Shown in pieces: positions 12,920 through 21,688 of a stretch of DNA of 64,000 nt. The position numbers and the translations under genes were made by a program. This DNA comes from Poriferisodalis sp965208925 (GTDB lineage: Bacteria > Actinomycetota > Acidimicrobiia > Acidimicrobiales > Poriferisodalaceae). Where the stretch lies: contig NZ_OZ242364.1 in NCBI RefSeq assembly GCF_965208925.1, positions 2,418,001 through 2,482,000 on the forward strand, in the 5' to 3' direction. The number at the start of each line of letters is the position of its first letter. Within the stretch, counting starts at the first letter, position 1. The notes beneath the pieces are model-generated. The model was given only the letters and a program-made list of their open reading frames with translations. It was not told where the DNA came from and made no database searches.

Positions 12920-13978
12920 GTGACTACCGACATCGAGCGCCTGCTGGGCGAGCAGGCCTCCTATTTGCTGGATCACAAGTGCGAAGGCATCGGGCGAGAC
13001 CTGCTCACCCTGCCCGGGCCCGACTTCGTGACCGATGTCGTCGCCGGCACCGACCGCTCGCCGCAGGTCATGCGGAGCCTCCAGTCGCTGTTCGACCACG
13101 GTCGGCTCGGCGGCACGGGTTACGTTTCCATCCTGCCGGTGGACCAGGGCATCGAGCACTCGGGTGCCGCCTCGTTCGCGCCGAACCCGATGTACTTCGA
13201 TCCGGCCTCCATCGTGGAGCTGGCGGTCGAAGGGGGCTGCAATGCTGTGGCCACAACGTTCGGCGTGCTCGGAGCGGTGTCTCGCCGCTACGCCCACCGC
13301 ATCCCGTTCATCGTCAAGATCAACCACAACGAGCTGCTGACCTACCCGGCCTCATACGACCAGATCATGTTCGGCTCGGTCACCCAGGCACACGAACTCG
13401 GCGCAGCGGGCGTCGGCGCGACCATCTACTTCGGCTCGGCTGAGAGCGGCCGCCAGATCACCGAGGTGGCCGCTGCGTTCTCCGAGGCCCATCGTCTCGG
13501 CATGTTCACCGTGCTGTGGTGCTACCTGCGCAACTCGGCGATCAACGTCGATGGGGTCGACCACCACGTTTCGGCCGATGCCACCGCACAGGCCAACCAC
13601 ATCGGCGTGACCATCGAGGCCGACATCATCAAGCAGAAGCTGCCTGAGAACAACGGGGCTTTTGTCTCGGTGCCGGGCTTCGGCAAGACCCACGCGGCGG
13701 TGTACGACCGTCTGACGACCGATCACCCGGTGGACCTGTGCCGCTGGCAGGTGGCGAATTGCTACATGGGACGTGTGGGGCTCATCAACTCCGGCGGCGC
13801 CAGTTCGGGGGCCACCGACCTGTCCGAGGCCGTCACCACGGCCGTGGTCAACAAGCGAGCCGGCGGCATCGGGCTGATCTCGGGACGCAAGGCGTTCCAG
13901 AGACCCATGGCCGAGGGCGTCGAGTTGCTCGGCGCGATCCAGGACGTCTACTTGGACCAGGCGGTGACTATCGCGTGA
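12920..13978 (+). CDS. class I fructose-bisphosphate aldolase
   Basis: Reversible cleavage of fructose 1,6-bisphosphate to two triose phosphates through a Schiff-base lysine; glycolysis and gluconeogenesis. 352 aa, the size of the DhnA/FbaB class I family. Landmarks: ILPVDQGIEHSGAASFAP near residue 72, the barrel strand IVKINHNELL with the candidate lysine near 135, the YFGSAES strand, and the phosphate-binding C-terminal GGIGLISGRKAFQRPM near 320. The start is GTG 12920; no strong ribosome binding site is visible. Upstream is a possible promoter (-10 TAGAGT at 12831) with a leader of about 80 nt. It stands alone in orientation with korAB. Assignment to the FbaB-like class rather than a DeoC relative rests on the VDQGIEH and SGRKAFQ motifs. 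Confidence 0.9.
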   Translation: MTTDIERLLGEQASYLLDHKCEGIGRDLLTLPGPDFVTDVVAGTDRSPQVMRSLQSLFDHGRLGGTGYVSILPVDQGIEHSGAASFAPNPMYFDPASIVELAVEGGCNAVATTFGVLGAVSRRYAHRIPFIVKINHNELLTYPASYDQIMFGSVTQAHELGAAGVGATIYFGSAESGRQITEVAAAFSEAHRLGMFTVLWCYLRNSAINVDGVDHHVSADATAQANHIGVTIEADIIKQKLPENNGAFVSVPGFGKTHAAVYDRLTTDHPVDLCRWQVANCYMGRVGLINSGGASSGATDLSEAVTTAVVNKRAGGIGLISGRKAFQRPMAEGVELLGAIQDVYLDQAVTIA

Positions 13979-14012
13979 GGTCTGGGGCGCCTGAGGTCTG
14001 GGGCGCCTGAGG
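13976..14012. repeat. 16-bp tandem repeat at the aldolase stop
   Basis: TGAGGTCTGGGGCGCC occurs twice (13976-13991 and 13992-14007), then TGAGG begins a third. The first copy starts with the aldolase stop codon. Confidence 0.75.
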
Positions 14013-14135
14013 CGTGATCCGACCCGGCTGCGTGCACGCGGCCGCGGCTAGCGTGGTCGCTTGAAGCGGCCGCAATTTCCCGGCTCCGAGACTGCGAGCC
14101 GATTCCCCACACAAGCCCTTCGACCAGGAGACACT

Positions 14136-16016
14136 GTGACCGACACCGCATCGCGCGAACTGCCGCTGCAGGAGATCGACGAGGTCATCATCCGCTTCGC
14201 CGGGGACTCCGGCGATGGCATGCAGCTCACCGGTGACCAATTCACGAGCATCTCGGCGGCGCTCGGAAACGATCTGTCCACGCTGCCGGAGTTCCCCGCG
14301 GAGATACGCGCCCCGCAAGGCACGCTTGCCGGTGTCTCGGCGTTCCAAGTGCGCATCTCCGACTTCGACATCACCACGCCGGGCGATGCCCCTACGGTGC
14401 TGGTGGCGATGAACCCCGCGGCGCTCAAGGCGCAGCTGCACAACCTTGCGCAGGGCGGCGCGCTCATCTTGAACACCGATGCCTTCAACGACCGCAACCT
14501 GGAGAAGGCTGGTTACTCGAGCAATCCGCTCGATGACGGCACGCTGGACGACTACCGCTCGTACCCGGTGCCGATGAGCCAGATCACCCGGGACGCCGTG
14601 GCCGAGCACGGTGTCAAGCCACGGGACGCGGAACGCTCCAAGAACTTCTTCGCGCTCGGCCTGATCTCCTGGATGTACACCCGCCCGGTCGAGCCGACGC
14701 TCGAGTTCATCAACACCAAGTTCCGGGGCCGTGAACAGGTCATCAATGCCAATACAGCGGCGTTCAAGGCCGGCTACAACTTCGGCGAGACGGCCGAGAT
14801 CTTCGAGGCCCACTACGAGGTGAAGCCAGCCCCGCTGGCACCCGGCGAATACACCAACGTGAACGGGAACACGGCGCTGGCATGGGGCTGTGTCGTGGCG
14901 GGCCAGCTGGCACGCCTGCCGGTGTTTCTCGGCTCGTACCCCATCACGCCGGCTTCGGACATCCTGCACGAGATGTCGCTGAAGAAGAACTTCGGCGTGC
15001 GAACGTTCCAAGCCGAAGACGAGATCGCCGCGGCAGCGTCGGCTGTGGGGGCGGCCTTCGGCGGGGCGCTGGCGTTCACGTCCACATCGGGGCCCGGCCT
15101 GGCGCTGAAGGGCGAGACGCTCAGCCTCGCAGTGAGCCTCGAGCTCCCGATGGTGGTGCTCGACATCCAGCGCGGCGGCCCGTCGACGGGCTTGCCCACC
15201 AAGCCCGAGCAGGCCGACCTGATGATGGCCATGTACGGGCGGCATTCCGAGTCGCCGCTGCCGGTGGTGGCCCCGCGCAGTCCTGCCGACTGCTTTGACA
15301 TCGCGATCGAGGCATCTCGCATTGCACTGAAATATCGGACGCCCGTCATCGTGCTGTCCGACGGGTACCTGGCGAACAGTTCCGAGCCGTGGCTGCTGCC
15401 CGAGGTCGATGACCTGCCGGACATCGGCGTCGATTTCGCGACGGAGTTCAACGGCACCAATGAGGACGGCGACGGCATCTTCCTGCCGTATCTGCGGGAT
15501 CCCGACACGCTGGCTCGCCCGTGGGCCATTCCCGGCACGCCTGGCCTGATGCACCGCGTCGGTGGCATCGAGAAGGAGGACGGCACCGGCAACATCTCCT
15601 ACGAGCCCGAGAACCACCAGCTGATGGTCGATCTGCGGCAGGCAAAGATCGACGGCGTCGATGTCCCCGATGTCGAAATCGCCGGCGATGCAGACGCCGA
15701 TCTCGTGGTGCTGGGCTGGGGCTCCACGTGGGGCGCCATCGACGCGGCTGCAGGACGGCTGCGCGAGGCCGGTTTCGAGGTGGCGCATGTGCACCTGCGG
15801 CACCTCAATCCGCTGCCCGCGAATCTCGGCGACGTACTGCGTCGCTACCGGGCGGTGGTGTGTCCCGAGATGAACAAGGGGCAGCTGTGCGATTTGGTGC
15901 GGGCGAAGTATCTGATCGATGTCGAGCACATCGGCAAGATCGACGGTGTGCCGTTCACCACCGGCGAAGTGACCTCAGCAGTTCGCAAGCGCCTGGAGGA
16001 ACTGGCAGCCAGCTAG
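14136..16016 (+). CDS. korA: 2-oxoglutarate:ferredoxin oxidoreductase, alpha (gamma-alpha fused) subunit
   Basis: With KorB it oxidises 2-oxoglutarate and CoA to succinyl-CoA and CO2, reducing ferredoxin; it can replace 2-oxoglutarate dehydrogenase in the citric acid cycle. 626 aa. The N-terminal 200 residues are the gamma domain (FAGDSGDGMQLTGDQ). The alpha domain starts near residue 245 with FLGSYPITPASDI, then RTFQAEDEIAAAASAVGAAF and TSTSGPGLALKGE. The C-terminus ends in the usual transketolase-C-like fold (LGWGSTWGAIDAA). GTG 14136 has a good ribosome binding site (CCAGGAG, 5 nt before); an earlier in-frame start at 14061 lacks one. korB follows after a 63-nt gap. A 2-oxoacid other than 2-oxoglutarate cannot be excluded, but the gamma-alpha form is typical of KorAB of aerobic actinobacteria. 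Confidence 0.93.
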   Translation: MTDTASRELPLQEIDEVIIRFAGDSGDGMQLTGDQFTSISAALGNDLSTLPEFPAEIRAPQGTLAGVSAFQVRISDFDITTPGDAPTVLVAMNPAALKAQLHNLAQGGALILNTDAFNDRNLEKAGYSSNPLDDGTLDDYRSYPVPMSQITRDAVAEHGVKPRDAERSKNFFALGLISWMYTRPVEPTLEFINTKFRGREQVINANTAAFKAGYNFGETAEIFEAHYEVKPAPLAPGEYTNVNGNTALAWGCVVAGQLARLPVFLGSYPITPASDILHEMSLKKNFGVRTFQAEDEIAAAASAVGAAFGGALAFTSTSGPGLALKGETLSLAVSLELPMVVLDIQRGGPSTGLPTKPEQADLMMAMYGRHSESPLPVVAPRSPADCFDIAIEASRIALKYRTPVIVLSDGYLANSSEPWLLPEVDDLPDIGVDFATEFNGTNEDGDGIFLPYLRDPDTLARPWAIPGTPGLMHRVGGIEKEDGTGNISYEPENHQLMVDLRQAKIDGVDVPDVEIAGDADADLVVLGWGSTWGAIDAAAGRLREAGFEVAHVHLRHLNPLPANLGDVLRRYRAVVCPEMNKGQLCDLVRAKYLIDVEHIGKIDGVPFTTGEVTSAVRKRLEELAAS

Positions 16017-16079
16017 GCGCCGGCGAGACATGATCAACGAGTGCAAGACCAGCGAGTACAGACAGAGGCCGACAGCACG

Positions 16080-17099
16080 ATGACCGACACATCGATCACG
16101 CCGACCACACAGCCCGGAGACTGGGCCTCCGACCAGGAGGTCCGCTGGTGCCCGGGCTGCGGCGACTACTCCATCCTCACGGCGATGCGGATGCTGATGC
16201 CGAGTCTCGGCACCGAACCGCACAACACGGTGTTCGTGTCAGGCATCGGCTGCGCTGCCCGGTTCCCCTACTACATGAACTCCTACGGCGTGCACGGCAT
16301 CCATGGCCGAGCACCCGCCATCGCCACTGGCTTGGCGATGGCCCGGCCGGATCTCGATGTCTGGGTAATCGGCGGCGACGGTGACATGCTGTCGATCGGC
16401 GGCAATCACCTGATCCACGCATTGCGCCGCAACGTCAAGATCAAGGTACTGCTGTTCAACAACCAGATCTACGGCTTGACCAAGGGCCAGTTCAGCCCTA
16501 CGAGCGAGATCGGCAAGGTCACGAAGAGCTCGCCGATGGGTTCGCTCGACGCGCCGTTCAACCCGCTCGCCGTGGCGCTCGGCGCCGAGGCGTCGTTCGT
16601 GGCACGAACACACGACATGGACCGCCAGCACATGATGGACACCTTCCGGCGGGCGCACGAGCACGACGGCGCCGCGTTTGTGGAGGTGTTCCAGAACTGC
16701 AACGTCTTCAATGACGGCGCCTTCGAAGGGGTCACCAAGAAACAGAACCGCGATGCCAACCTCATCCCGCTGGCGCACGGCGAGCCCATTCGCTTCGGAG
16801 CTGACGGCGAGTTCGGGGTCATCGACGAGTCAGGCTGCGCCCGGGTTGTCCACACAGCCGATGTGAGCAACGACGAATTGCTCACTCACGACGAGACGAA
16901 GCATGATCCCTCGACCGCGTTCATGCTGGCGCGTCTCGCGCGCGGACCGTTTGAGCCCACACCGATCGGGGTGTTCCGCGCCGTGCGGCGCAGTGAGTAC
17001 GCCATGGCCTCCACTCGGCAGCTGGCGGCGGCTCAACAGAAGCAGGGTGCCGCTGACATCGCGCAGTTGCTGCGCTCACGCGGCACCTGGTACGTCTGA
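16080..17099 (+). CDS. korB: 2-oxoglutarate:ferredoxin oxidoreductase, beta subunit
   Basis: Thiamine-diphosphate-binding subunit, partner of KorA. 339 aa from ATG 16080; an in-frame GTG at 16041 would add 13 unconserved residues. RWCPGCGDYSIL near residue 17 and SGIGCAARFPYY near 50 supply Fe-S cluster cysteines. The ThDP/Mg motif runs from GGDGDMLSIGGNH to LLFNNQIYGLTKGQ (about 97-140). The C-terminal region (TPIGVFRAVRRSEYA) is standard for the family. No separate ferredoxin-like delta subunit is found nearby, as expected for the two-subunit KorAB type that uses a free ferredoxin. Confidence 0.94.
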   Translation: MTDTSITPTTQPGDWASDQEVRWCPGCGDYSILTAMRMLMPSLGTEPHNTVFVSGIGCAARFPYYMNSYGVHGIHGRAPAIATGLAMARPDLDVWVIGGDGDMLSIGGNHLIHALRRNVKIKVLLFNNQIYGLTKGQFSPTSEIGKVTKSSPMGSLDAPFNPLAVALGAEASFVARTHDMDRQHMMDTFRRAHEHDGAAFVEVFQNCNVFNDGAFEGVTKKQNRDANLIPLAHGEPIRFGADGEFGVIDESGCARVVHTADVSNDELLTHDETKHDPSTAFMLARLARGPFEPTPIGVFRAVRRSEYAMASTRQLAAAQQKQGAADIAQLLRSRGTWYV

Positions 17100-17150
17100 G
17101 AACACTACTTTCGTCGCGTAAACCACTGCGGTGCGCCGTGGGCGCGCTGG

Positions 17151-17156
17151 TACTTT
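17151..17156 (+). promoter_or_regulatory. -10 hexamer for leaderless tlyA
   Basis: TACTTT ends 7 nt before ATG 17164, which supports that start over an upstream in-frame GTG at 17131. Confidence 0.5.
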
Positions 17157-17163
17157 CGGCTGC

Positions 17164-18024
17164 ATGAACGCCGCCCGGCGACGCTTGGACAACGAGCTCG
17201 TGCGCCGTTGCCTGGTCTCGTCTCGGGCTGCGGCGCAAGCACTCATCTCGGACGGCCGGGTTCTTGTGGGTGGATCGGTCGCGCAGAAGCCGTCTCGTAT
17301 GGTGTCGGCTTCTGAGCCGGTCCAGCTCAGCGGCGAGCCGGCTCGGTTCGTGTCACGCGGCGGAGAGAAGCTGGATGCTGCGCTGGACGAGTTCGGGGTC
17401 GCCGTGGCGGGGCGGCGCGCCGTCGATGCCGGCGCCTCGACGGGCGGTTTCACCGATTGTCTGCTGCAGCGGGGGGCTGCGGAAGTCGTTGCGATCGATG
17501 TCGGCTGGGGACAGCTCGATGCTCGCCTGCGGGCCGACGCCCGCGTGACCGTACGGGAACGGTGCAACGTGCGACACATTGGACCTTCCGACATCGGCGG
17601 CCCGGCGGACATCACCACCGCCGATCTGTCGTTCATCTCGCTGCGCACCGTGATGGCGAACCTCGCAGCGTGCACGGCGCGACGCGGGGAAGCGGTGCTG
17701 CTTGCCAAGCCGCAGTTCGAAGCCGGTCGGCGCGAGGCCTCGCGCGGCAAGGGAGTAGTGCGCGACCCGGACGTGTGGCGGCGGGTGCTCGGCGACGTGG
17801 CATCGAGCGCATCCCGCCATGGTCTCTCGCCCACTGGTATCGCCGCGTCGCCGTTGCGAGGGGCCGCAGGCAATGTCGAGTTCTTCTTGCACTGCCGTCG
17901 TGCTGCCGATCACGAATGCCAACCGCACGTAGGTGCGAGGTCGGGGTCGTTTGATCTCGACAGCGCAATAGACATGGCAATCGAGAATGCACTCGGCGCT
18001 TCTTCTGAGGGGGCATCGGCATGA
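17164..18024 (+). CDS. tlyA: TlyA-family rRNA 2'-O-methyltransferase
   Basis: 286 aa S-adenosylmethionine-dependent methyltransferase. In mycobacteria TlyA methylates cytidines in 16S and 23S rRNA and affects capreomycin susceptibility; the same role here is by family. The N-terminal S4-like RNA-binding domain covers residues 1-60 (RRLDNELVRRCLVSSR). The FtsJ-type Rossmann methyltransferase begins with RGGEKLDAALDEF and the SAM loop VDAGASTGGFTDCLL near residue 83, followed by LLAKPQFEAGR. Its stop overlaps the nadK start (ATGA), the first of several couplings in the tlyA-nadK-recN-steAB block. Confidence 0.93.
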   Translation: MNAARRRLDNELVRRCLVSSRAAAQALISDGRVLVGGSVAQKPSRMVSASEPVQLSGEPARFVSRGGEKLDAALDEFGVAVAGRRAVDAGASTGGFTDCLLQRGAAEVVAIDVGWGQLDARLRADARVTVRERCNVRHIGPSDIGGPADITTADLSFISLRTVMANLAACTARRGEAVLLAKPQFEAGRREASRGKGVVRDPDVWRRVLGDVASSASRHGLSPTGIAASPLRGAAGNVEFFLHCRRAADHECQPHVGARSGSFDLDSAIDMAIENALGASSEGASA

Positions 18025-18893
18025 GTGACGTGCTGATCATCGCCCATGCCGAGCGCGCAGAGGCGCTGACGGCCTCGAAACAGCTGGTCGCGTGGCTTGA
18101 GGGTGAGGGTCACGGCGCGGAAATGGGCGGTGTGGAGGCCACGGCAATCGGCCGCCCTGAGCTCGGTGTCGACGAACCGATCCGAACCGTCCCGGATCTC
18201 GCCGTGAGCATCGGCGGCGACGGCACCATGCTGCGCTCTTTCGACCTGGTCGCAGCAGCGGGCGTGCCGGTACTCGGCGTCAATGTCGGCCATCTCGGCT
18301 ACCTGACCGAATTCGAGCCGGCGCACCTCACCGACATGGTCGCCGCCGCACTCAGGGGTTCCTTGGACGTCTCGGAACGGATGATGGTCAGCGCACGAGT
18401 ACGCCCTGGTGCAGGCAATGATCGCGATGACAGCGATGAGGAGGTGGCGTGGACCGGGCTGAACGAGGTTGTGCTCGAGAAACGCGATCCGGGGCACACG
18501 GTCAGGCTGGAAGTGTGGCTTGACGGAGACGTATTCGCGACCTACGCCGCAGACGGCCTCATAGTCTCGACGCCGACGGGTTCCACGGCGTACAGCCTCT
18601 CGGCAGGGGGTGCGGTGGTAGCGCCCACGCACTCGTCGTTGCAGGTCACTCCTGTCGCGCCGCACATGCTCTTCGACCGTTCGTTGCTGCTGCCGCCGGA
18701 CACCGAGATCGGCATCCGGGTGGTCAGCGAACGGCCGGCGCTCGCCGCTGTGGACGGGCGCTCAGCGAGCTTGCTGGCGACCGGCGACGAACTCGTTGTG
18801 ACGCGCGCTCCGTACGACGCACGGTTCGTCACCGCCGGCGGCGACAGCTTTCATCGCGTGCTGAAGCACAAGTTCGGCCTCAAGGACCGCTGA
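18021..18893 (+). CDS. nadK: NAD kinase
   Basis: Phosphorylates NAD to NADP. 290 aa, normal length. The GGDGT motif is at residues about 68-72 (VSIGGDGTMLRSFD). GVNVGHLGYLTEF follows, and the NAD-binding NE/D motif (GLNEVVLEKRDPG) and GLIVSTPTGSTAYSLSAGG are all intact. ATG 18021 overlaps the tlyA stop; its own TGA overlaps the recN ATG (TGATG), so all three are coupled. A short acidic insertion (NDRDDSDEEV) near residue 135 is lineage-specific. Confidence 0.96.
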   Translation: MSDVLIIAHAERAEALTASKQLVAWLEGEGHGAEMGGVEATAIGRPELGVDEPIRTVPDLAVSIGGDGTMLRSFDLVAAAGVPVLGVNVGHLGYLTEFEPAHLTDMVAAALRGSLDVSERMMVSARVRPGAGNDRDDSDEEVAWTGLNEVVLEKRDPGHTVRLEVWLDGDVFATYAADGLIVSTPTGSTAYSLSAGGAVVAPTHSSLQVTPVAPHMLFDRSLLLPPDTEIGIRVVSERPALAAVDGRSASLLATGDELVVTRAPYDARFVTAGGDSFHRVLKHKFGLKDR

Positions 18894-20494
18894 TGCTCGT
18901 CGAGCTGGCGGTGCACGATCTTGGCGTCATCTCACATGCCAACTTGGTGCTCGGCGCAGGCATGACGGCGCTGACTGGCGAGACGGGCGCCGGCAAGACG
19001 CTGGTGGTGCAAGCGGTGCAGCTGCTGATGGGCGGGCGTGCAGACCCCGCGATGGTGCGCACTGGCGCAGTCGAAGCAGTTGTCGAGGGCAGGTTCGTGA
19101 ACGCCGGTGGGACGGAGCGCGTGCTGCGCCGTGTGATCCCAGCAGGCGGTCGCAGCCGCGCTTACGTGGACGGCGGCATGGCCTCGGCGGCAGAGCTTGC
19201 AGAGCTCGGGTCCGGGCTTGTCGACCTGCACGGGCAGCACCAGCACCAATCGCTGTTGCGCGCCCGGACCCAGCGTGAGGCACTCGATCGCTGGGGCGAC
19301 ATCGATGTGCGCCCGCTGGCGGCGGCGCGTGACGAACTGAGAGCGCTCACGCAAAACCTGGCCGCGCTCGGCGGTGACGCGCGAGCAAGGGCGCAAGAGA
19401 TCGATCTCTTGCGCTATCAGGTGGACGAGATCGCATCGGCGCAGCTGGACGACCCTGACGAATTGAGCTGGATCGCCGAGCGTGAGGACCTGCTCGCCGA
19501 TGCAGCAGCGGTCCTCGCTGACGGTCACGCAGCCCGCCAAGCACTTGCAGGAGACGAGGGCGCAATCGACAGGCTGGGCGCTGCGGTGGCCTTGCTGGCC
19601 GCCCGGAAGGCGTTCGCGCCGGTGAGCGACCGTTTGGGTGCTGTGGCCGCAGAATTGGATGACACCGTCGCGGAGCTGAGAGGTGTGCTCGACACGATCG
19701 AGGACGACCCGCAAGCGCTGGCCGATGTCCGTGCCAGGCACCAGCGTCTGCGCGAGCTGACGCGCAAGTACGGCGACACGCTCGCCGATGTGAGCGCGTT
19801 CGGCGCCCAAGCAGCAGAGCGTCTGTCGCAGCTCGAACGTCACACCGAGCTGGCTGCCGAGCTGGAGGCCGGCATCGAAGCGGCGCAGCGCCATGTCGAA
19901 GCCGAGGCTCACATTGTGGCTACGGCCCGCCGAGCAACTGCACCCGGCCTCGCCGCTGCGGTGAGCGAGCACCTGGCTTCGCTGGCGTTGGCCGACGGCA
20001 CGCTCGACGTCAGCGTCACCGGCGAGGCGCCGAGCGACAGCGTCGAACTGCTTTTCAGCGCCAACCGAGGTGCAGGGCCCGGCCCGCTGTCGAAGGTGGC
20101 ATCGGGCGGCGAGCTGGCGCGCGTCATGCTGGCGTTGCGGCTCGTGCTGACCGCCGGTCCGCCCACCCTGGTGTTCGACGAGGTCGACGCCGGCATCGGC
20201 GGCGAGACTGCAGTTGCGGTCGGTCAGGCGCTGGCTTCGCTGGCCGGCCAGCACCAGGTGCTGGTGGTCACGCATCTCCCGCAGGTCGCAGCGTTCGCAC
20301 ACCACCAAGTGGCCGTTCGAAAGACCGACGACGGCAACGCAGTGGAGTCAGACCTCGTGGCCGTCACGGGACCGGATCGCGTCAGCGAGCTGGCGCGGAT
20401 GCTCGCAGGCCAGCCGGCTTGGGCGAGCGGCCGCCAGCACGCGACCGAATTGCTGGAGGTGGCCGCCGCAGCGCGGGGCGGCGCCCGGGAGTGA
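18893..20494 (+). CDS. recN: DNA repair protein RecN
   Basis: SMC-like ATPase of double-strand break repair. 533 aa. Walker A is GETGAGKTLVVQ (about residues 29-40), followed by a Q-rich lobe (VDLHGQHQHQSLL). Two coiled-coil arms occupy roughly 150-370. The ABC signature is SKVASGGELARVMLAL (about 398) and Walker B TLVFDEVDAGIGG (about 421). It starts by 1-nt overlap with nadK. recN beside nadK and tlyA is a widely conserved actinobacterial and firmicute arrangement. Confidence 0.95.
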   Translation: MLVELAVHDLGVISHANLVLGAGMTALTGETGAGKTLVVQAVQLLMGGRADPAMVRTGAVEAVVEGRFVNAGGTERVLRRVIPAGGRSRAYVDGGMASAAELAELGSGLVDLHGQHQHQSLLRARTQREALDRWGDIDVRPLAAARDELRALTQNLAALGGDARARAQEIDLLRYQVDEIASAQLDDPDELSWIAEREDLLADAAAVLADGHAARQALAGDEGAIDRLGAAVALLAARKAFAPVSDRLGAVAAELDDTVAELRGVLDTIEDDPQALADVRARHQRLRELTRKYGDTLADVSAFGAQAAERLSQLERHTELAAELEAGIEAAQRHVEAEAHIVATARRATAPGLAAAVSEHLASLALADGTLDVSVTGEAPSDSVELLFSANRGAGPGPLSKVASGGELARVMLALRLVLTAGPPTLVFDEVDAGIGGETAVAVGQALASLAGQHQVLVVTHLPQVAAFAHHQVAVRKTDDGNAVESDLVAVTGPDRVSELARMLAGQPAWASGRQHATELLEVAAAARGGARE

Positions 20495-20496
20495 GC

Positions 20497-21675
20497 ATGT
20501 TCCGCTCGCGTTCGCTGTCGAGACGCCAGCGCTCGCGCCGCACCCACGGCGGCAACCACGCGGAGATCGCGGGACGTTGCCGCGTAGACCGACGCACCAA
20601 GAACCTGCTGCGCCGCTTGGAACGCGGCGAGATTGCGGTCATCCACCACGCAGATCTGGATCGGGTCGCTGCTGACGGACTTCTGGCCGCAGGCGCGATA
20701 GCCGTGATCAACGCAGAGCCGACGATGACCGGCCGGTACCCGGCACTGGGCGGCCTCACGCTCGCGCAGGCCGGAGTGCCGGTGCTGGAGGACATCGGCG
20801 AGGGCGTGTTCGCGTCGCTCCGAGACGGCGAGGAGCTGGCCATCTCAGGCGATGAGGTGCTGCGCGGCGACCAGGTGATCGGGACCGGGTACCGCCGCGA
20901 TGCCGAGCATTTTGAACGCGTGCTGGAATCGGCGCGTGTGGCGGTGCGCGGCGAACTGGGGAGCTTTGCCCGGAACACGCTCGAATACCTGGAGAGGGAA
21001 CCGCAGGTCCTCACCGATGAGCTGGAGATCCCGCCGCTGCGGCACCAGTTGCGACGCCGTCACGTGCTGGTGGTGGTGCGCGGCATCGACTACCGCGAAG
21101 ATCTGGCGGCACTGCGCCGATCGGGCTACATGTCGGACATGCGGCCCGTCATCATCGGTGTGGACGGGGGTGCCGATGCGCTGCTCGAGGCCGGTCTCGT
21201 GCCCCACATCATCATCGGCGACTTCGACTCGGTATCGCCGCGGGCACTCGAGTGCGGGGCGCAGCTCATCGTGCACGGCTATCCCGAAGGCGGAGCGCCC
21301 GGTGCGGTCCGCCTCGACGACGCAGGCTTGAGCTACGACGTCATCGCCGCGCCCGGAACCAGCGAGGATCTCGCCTTGCGGCTGGCATTCGAGCAGCGAG
21401 CCGAGCAGATCGTCGAGGTCGGATCGCACACGTCCATGGTCGACTTCTTCGACAAGGGCCGCCGCGGCATGGCATCCACCTTCCTGACCCGGATGCAGGT
21501 GTCGCCGGCGCTGGTCGACGCGAAAGGCGTGAGCCGTCTCTACCGAACCCAGGTGCGCAAGCGCGACATGGCAATGCTGATCATCTCGGCGCTCGTCACC
21601 ATCGGCGTCATCGCCGCGGTGACGGAGCCGGGCAGGCTCCTGCTGCGCACCCTGTGGATCAACATGGGCCTGTAG
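20497..21675 (+). CDS. steA: SteA-like division/envelope protein (thiamin pyrophosphokinase-like fold)
   Basis: 392 aa. Matches the actinobacterial SteA family (Rv1697-like), which works with SteB in cytokinesis or cell-wall hydrolase control in Corynebacterium; that role is family knowledge. The N-terminus is very basic (FRSRSLSRRQRSRR). The central region holds GRYPALGGLTLAQAGVPVLE and a thiamin-pyrophosphokinase-like segment (GVDGGADALLEAGLVP, then IIIGDFDSVS near residue 240). The C-terminal 40 residues contain one membrane helix (MAMLIISALVTIGVIAAV) with an external tail, so the enzyme-like part is cytoplasmic. ATG 20497 is preferred because GGGAG lies 5 nt upstream; GTG 20491 overlapping the recN stop is the alternative. 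Confidence 0.88.
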   Translation: MFRSRSLSRRQRSRRTHGGNHAEIAGRCRVDRRTKNLLRRLERGEIAVIHHADLDRVAADGLLAAGAIAVINAEPTMTGRYPALGGLTLAQAGVPVLEDIGEGVFASLRDGEELAISGDEVLRGDQVIGTGYRRDAEHFERVLESARVAVRGELGSFARNTLEYLEREPQVLTDELEIPPLRHQLRRRHVLVVVRGIDYREDLAALRRSGYMSDMRPVIIGVDGGADALLEAGLVPHIIIGDFDSVSPRALECGAQLIVHGYPEGGAPGAVRLDDAGLSYDVIAAPGTSEDLALRLAFEQRAEQIVEVGSHTSMVDFFDKGRRGMASTFLTRMQVSPALVDAKGVSRLYRTQVRKRDMAMLIISALVTIGVIAAVTEPGRLLLRTLWINMGL

Positions 21676-21688
21676 ATCGGTCGGCCGA

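Noticed and set aside
13968..15929. 653-codon minus-strand frame opposite korA
   Set aside because: Antisense shadow of a highly conserved gene, low-complexity composition.
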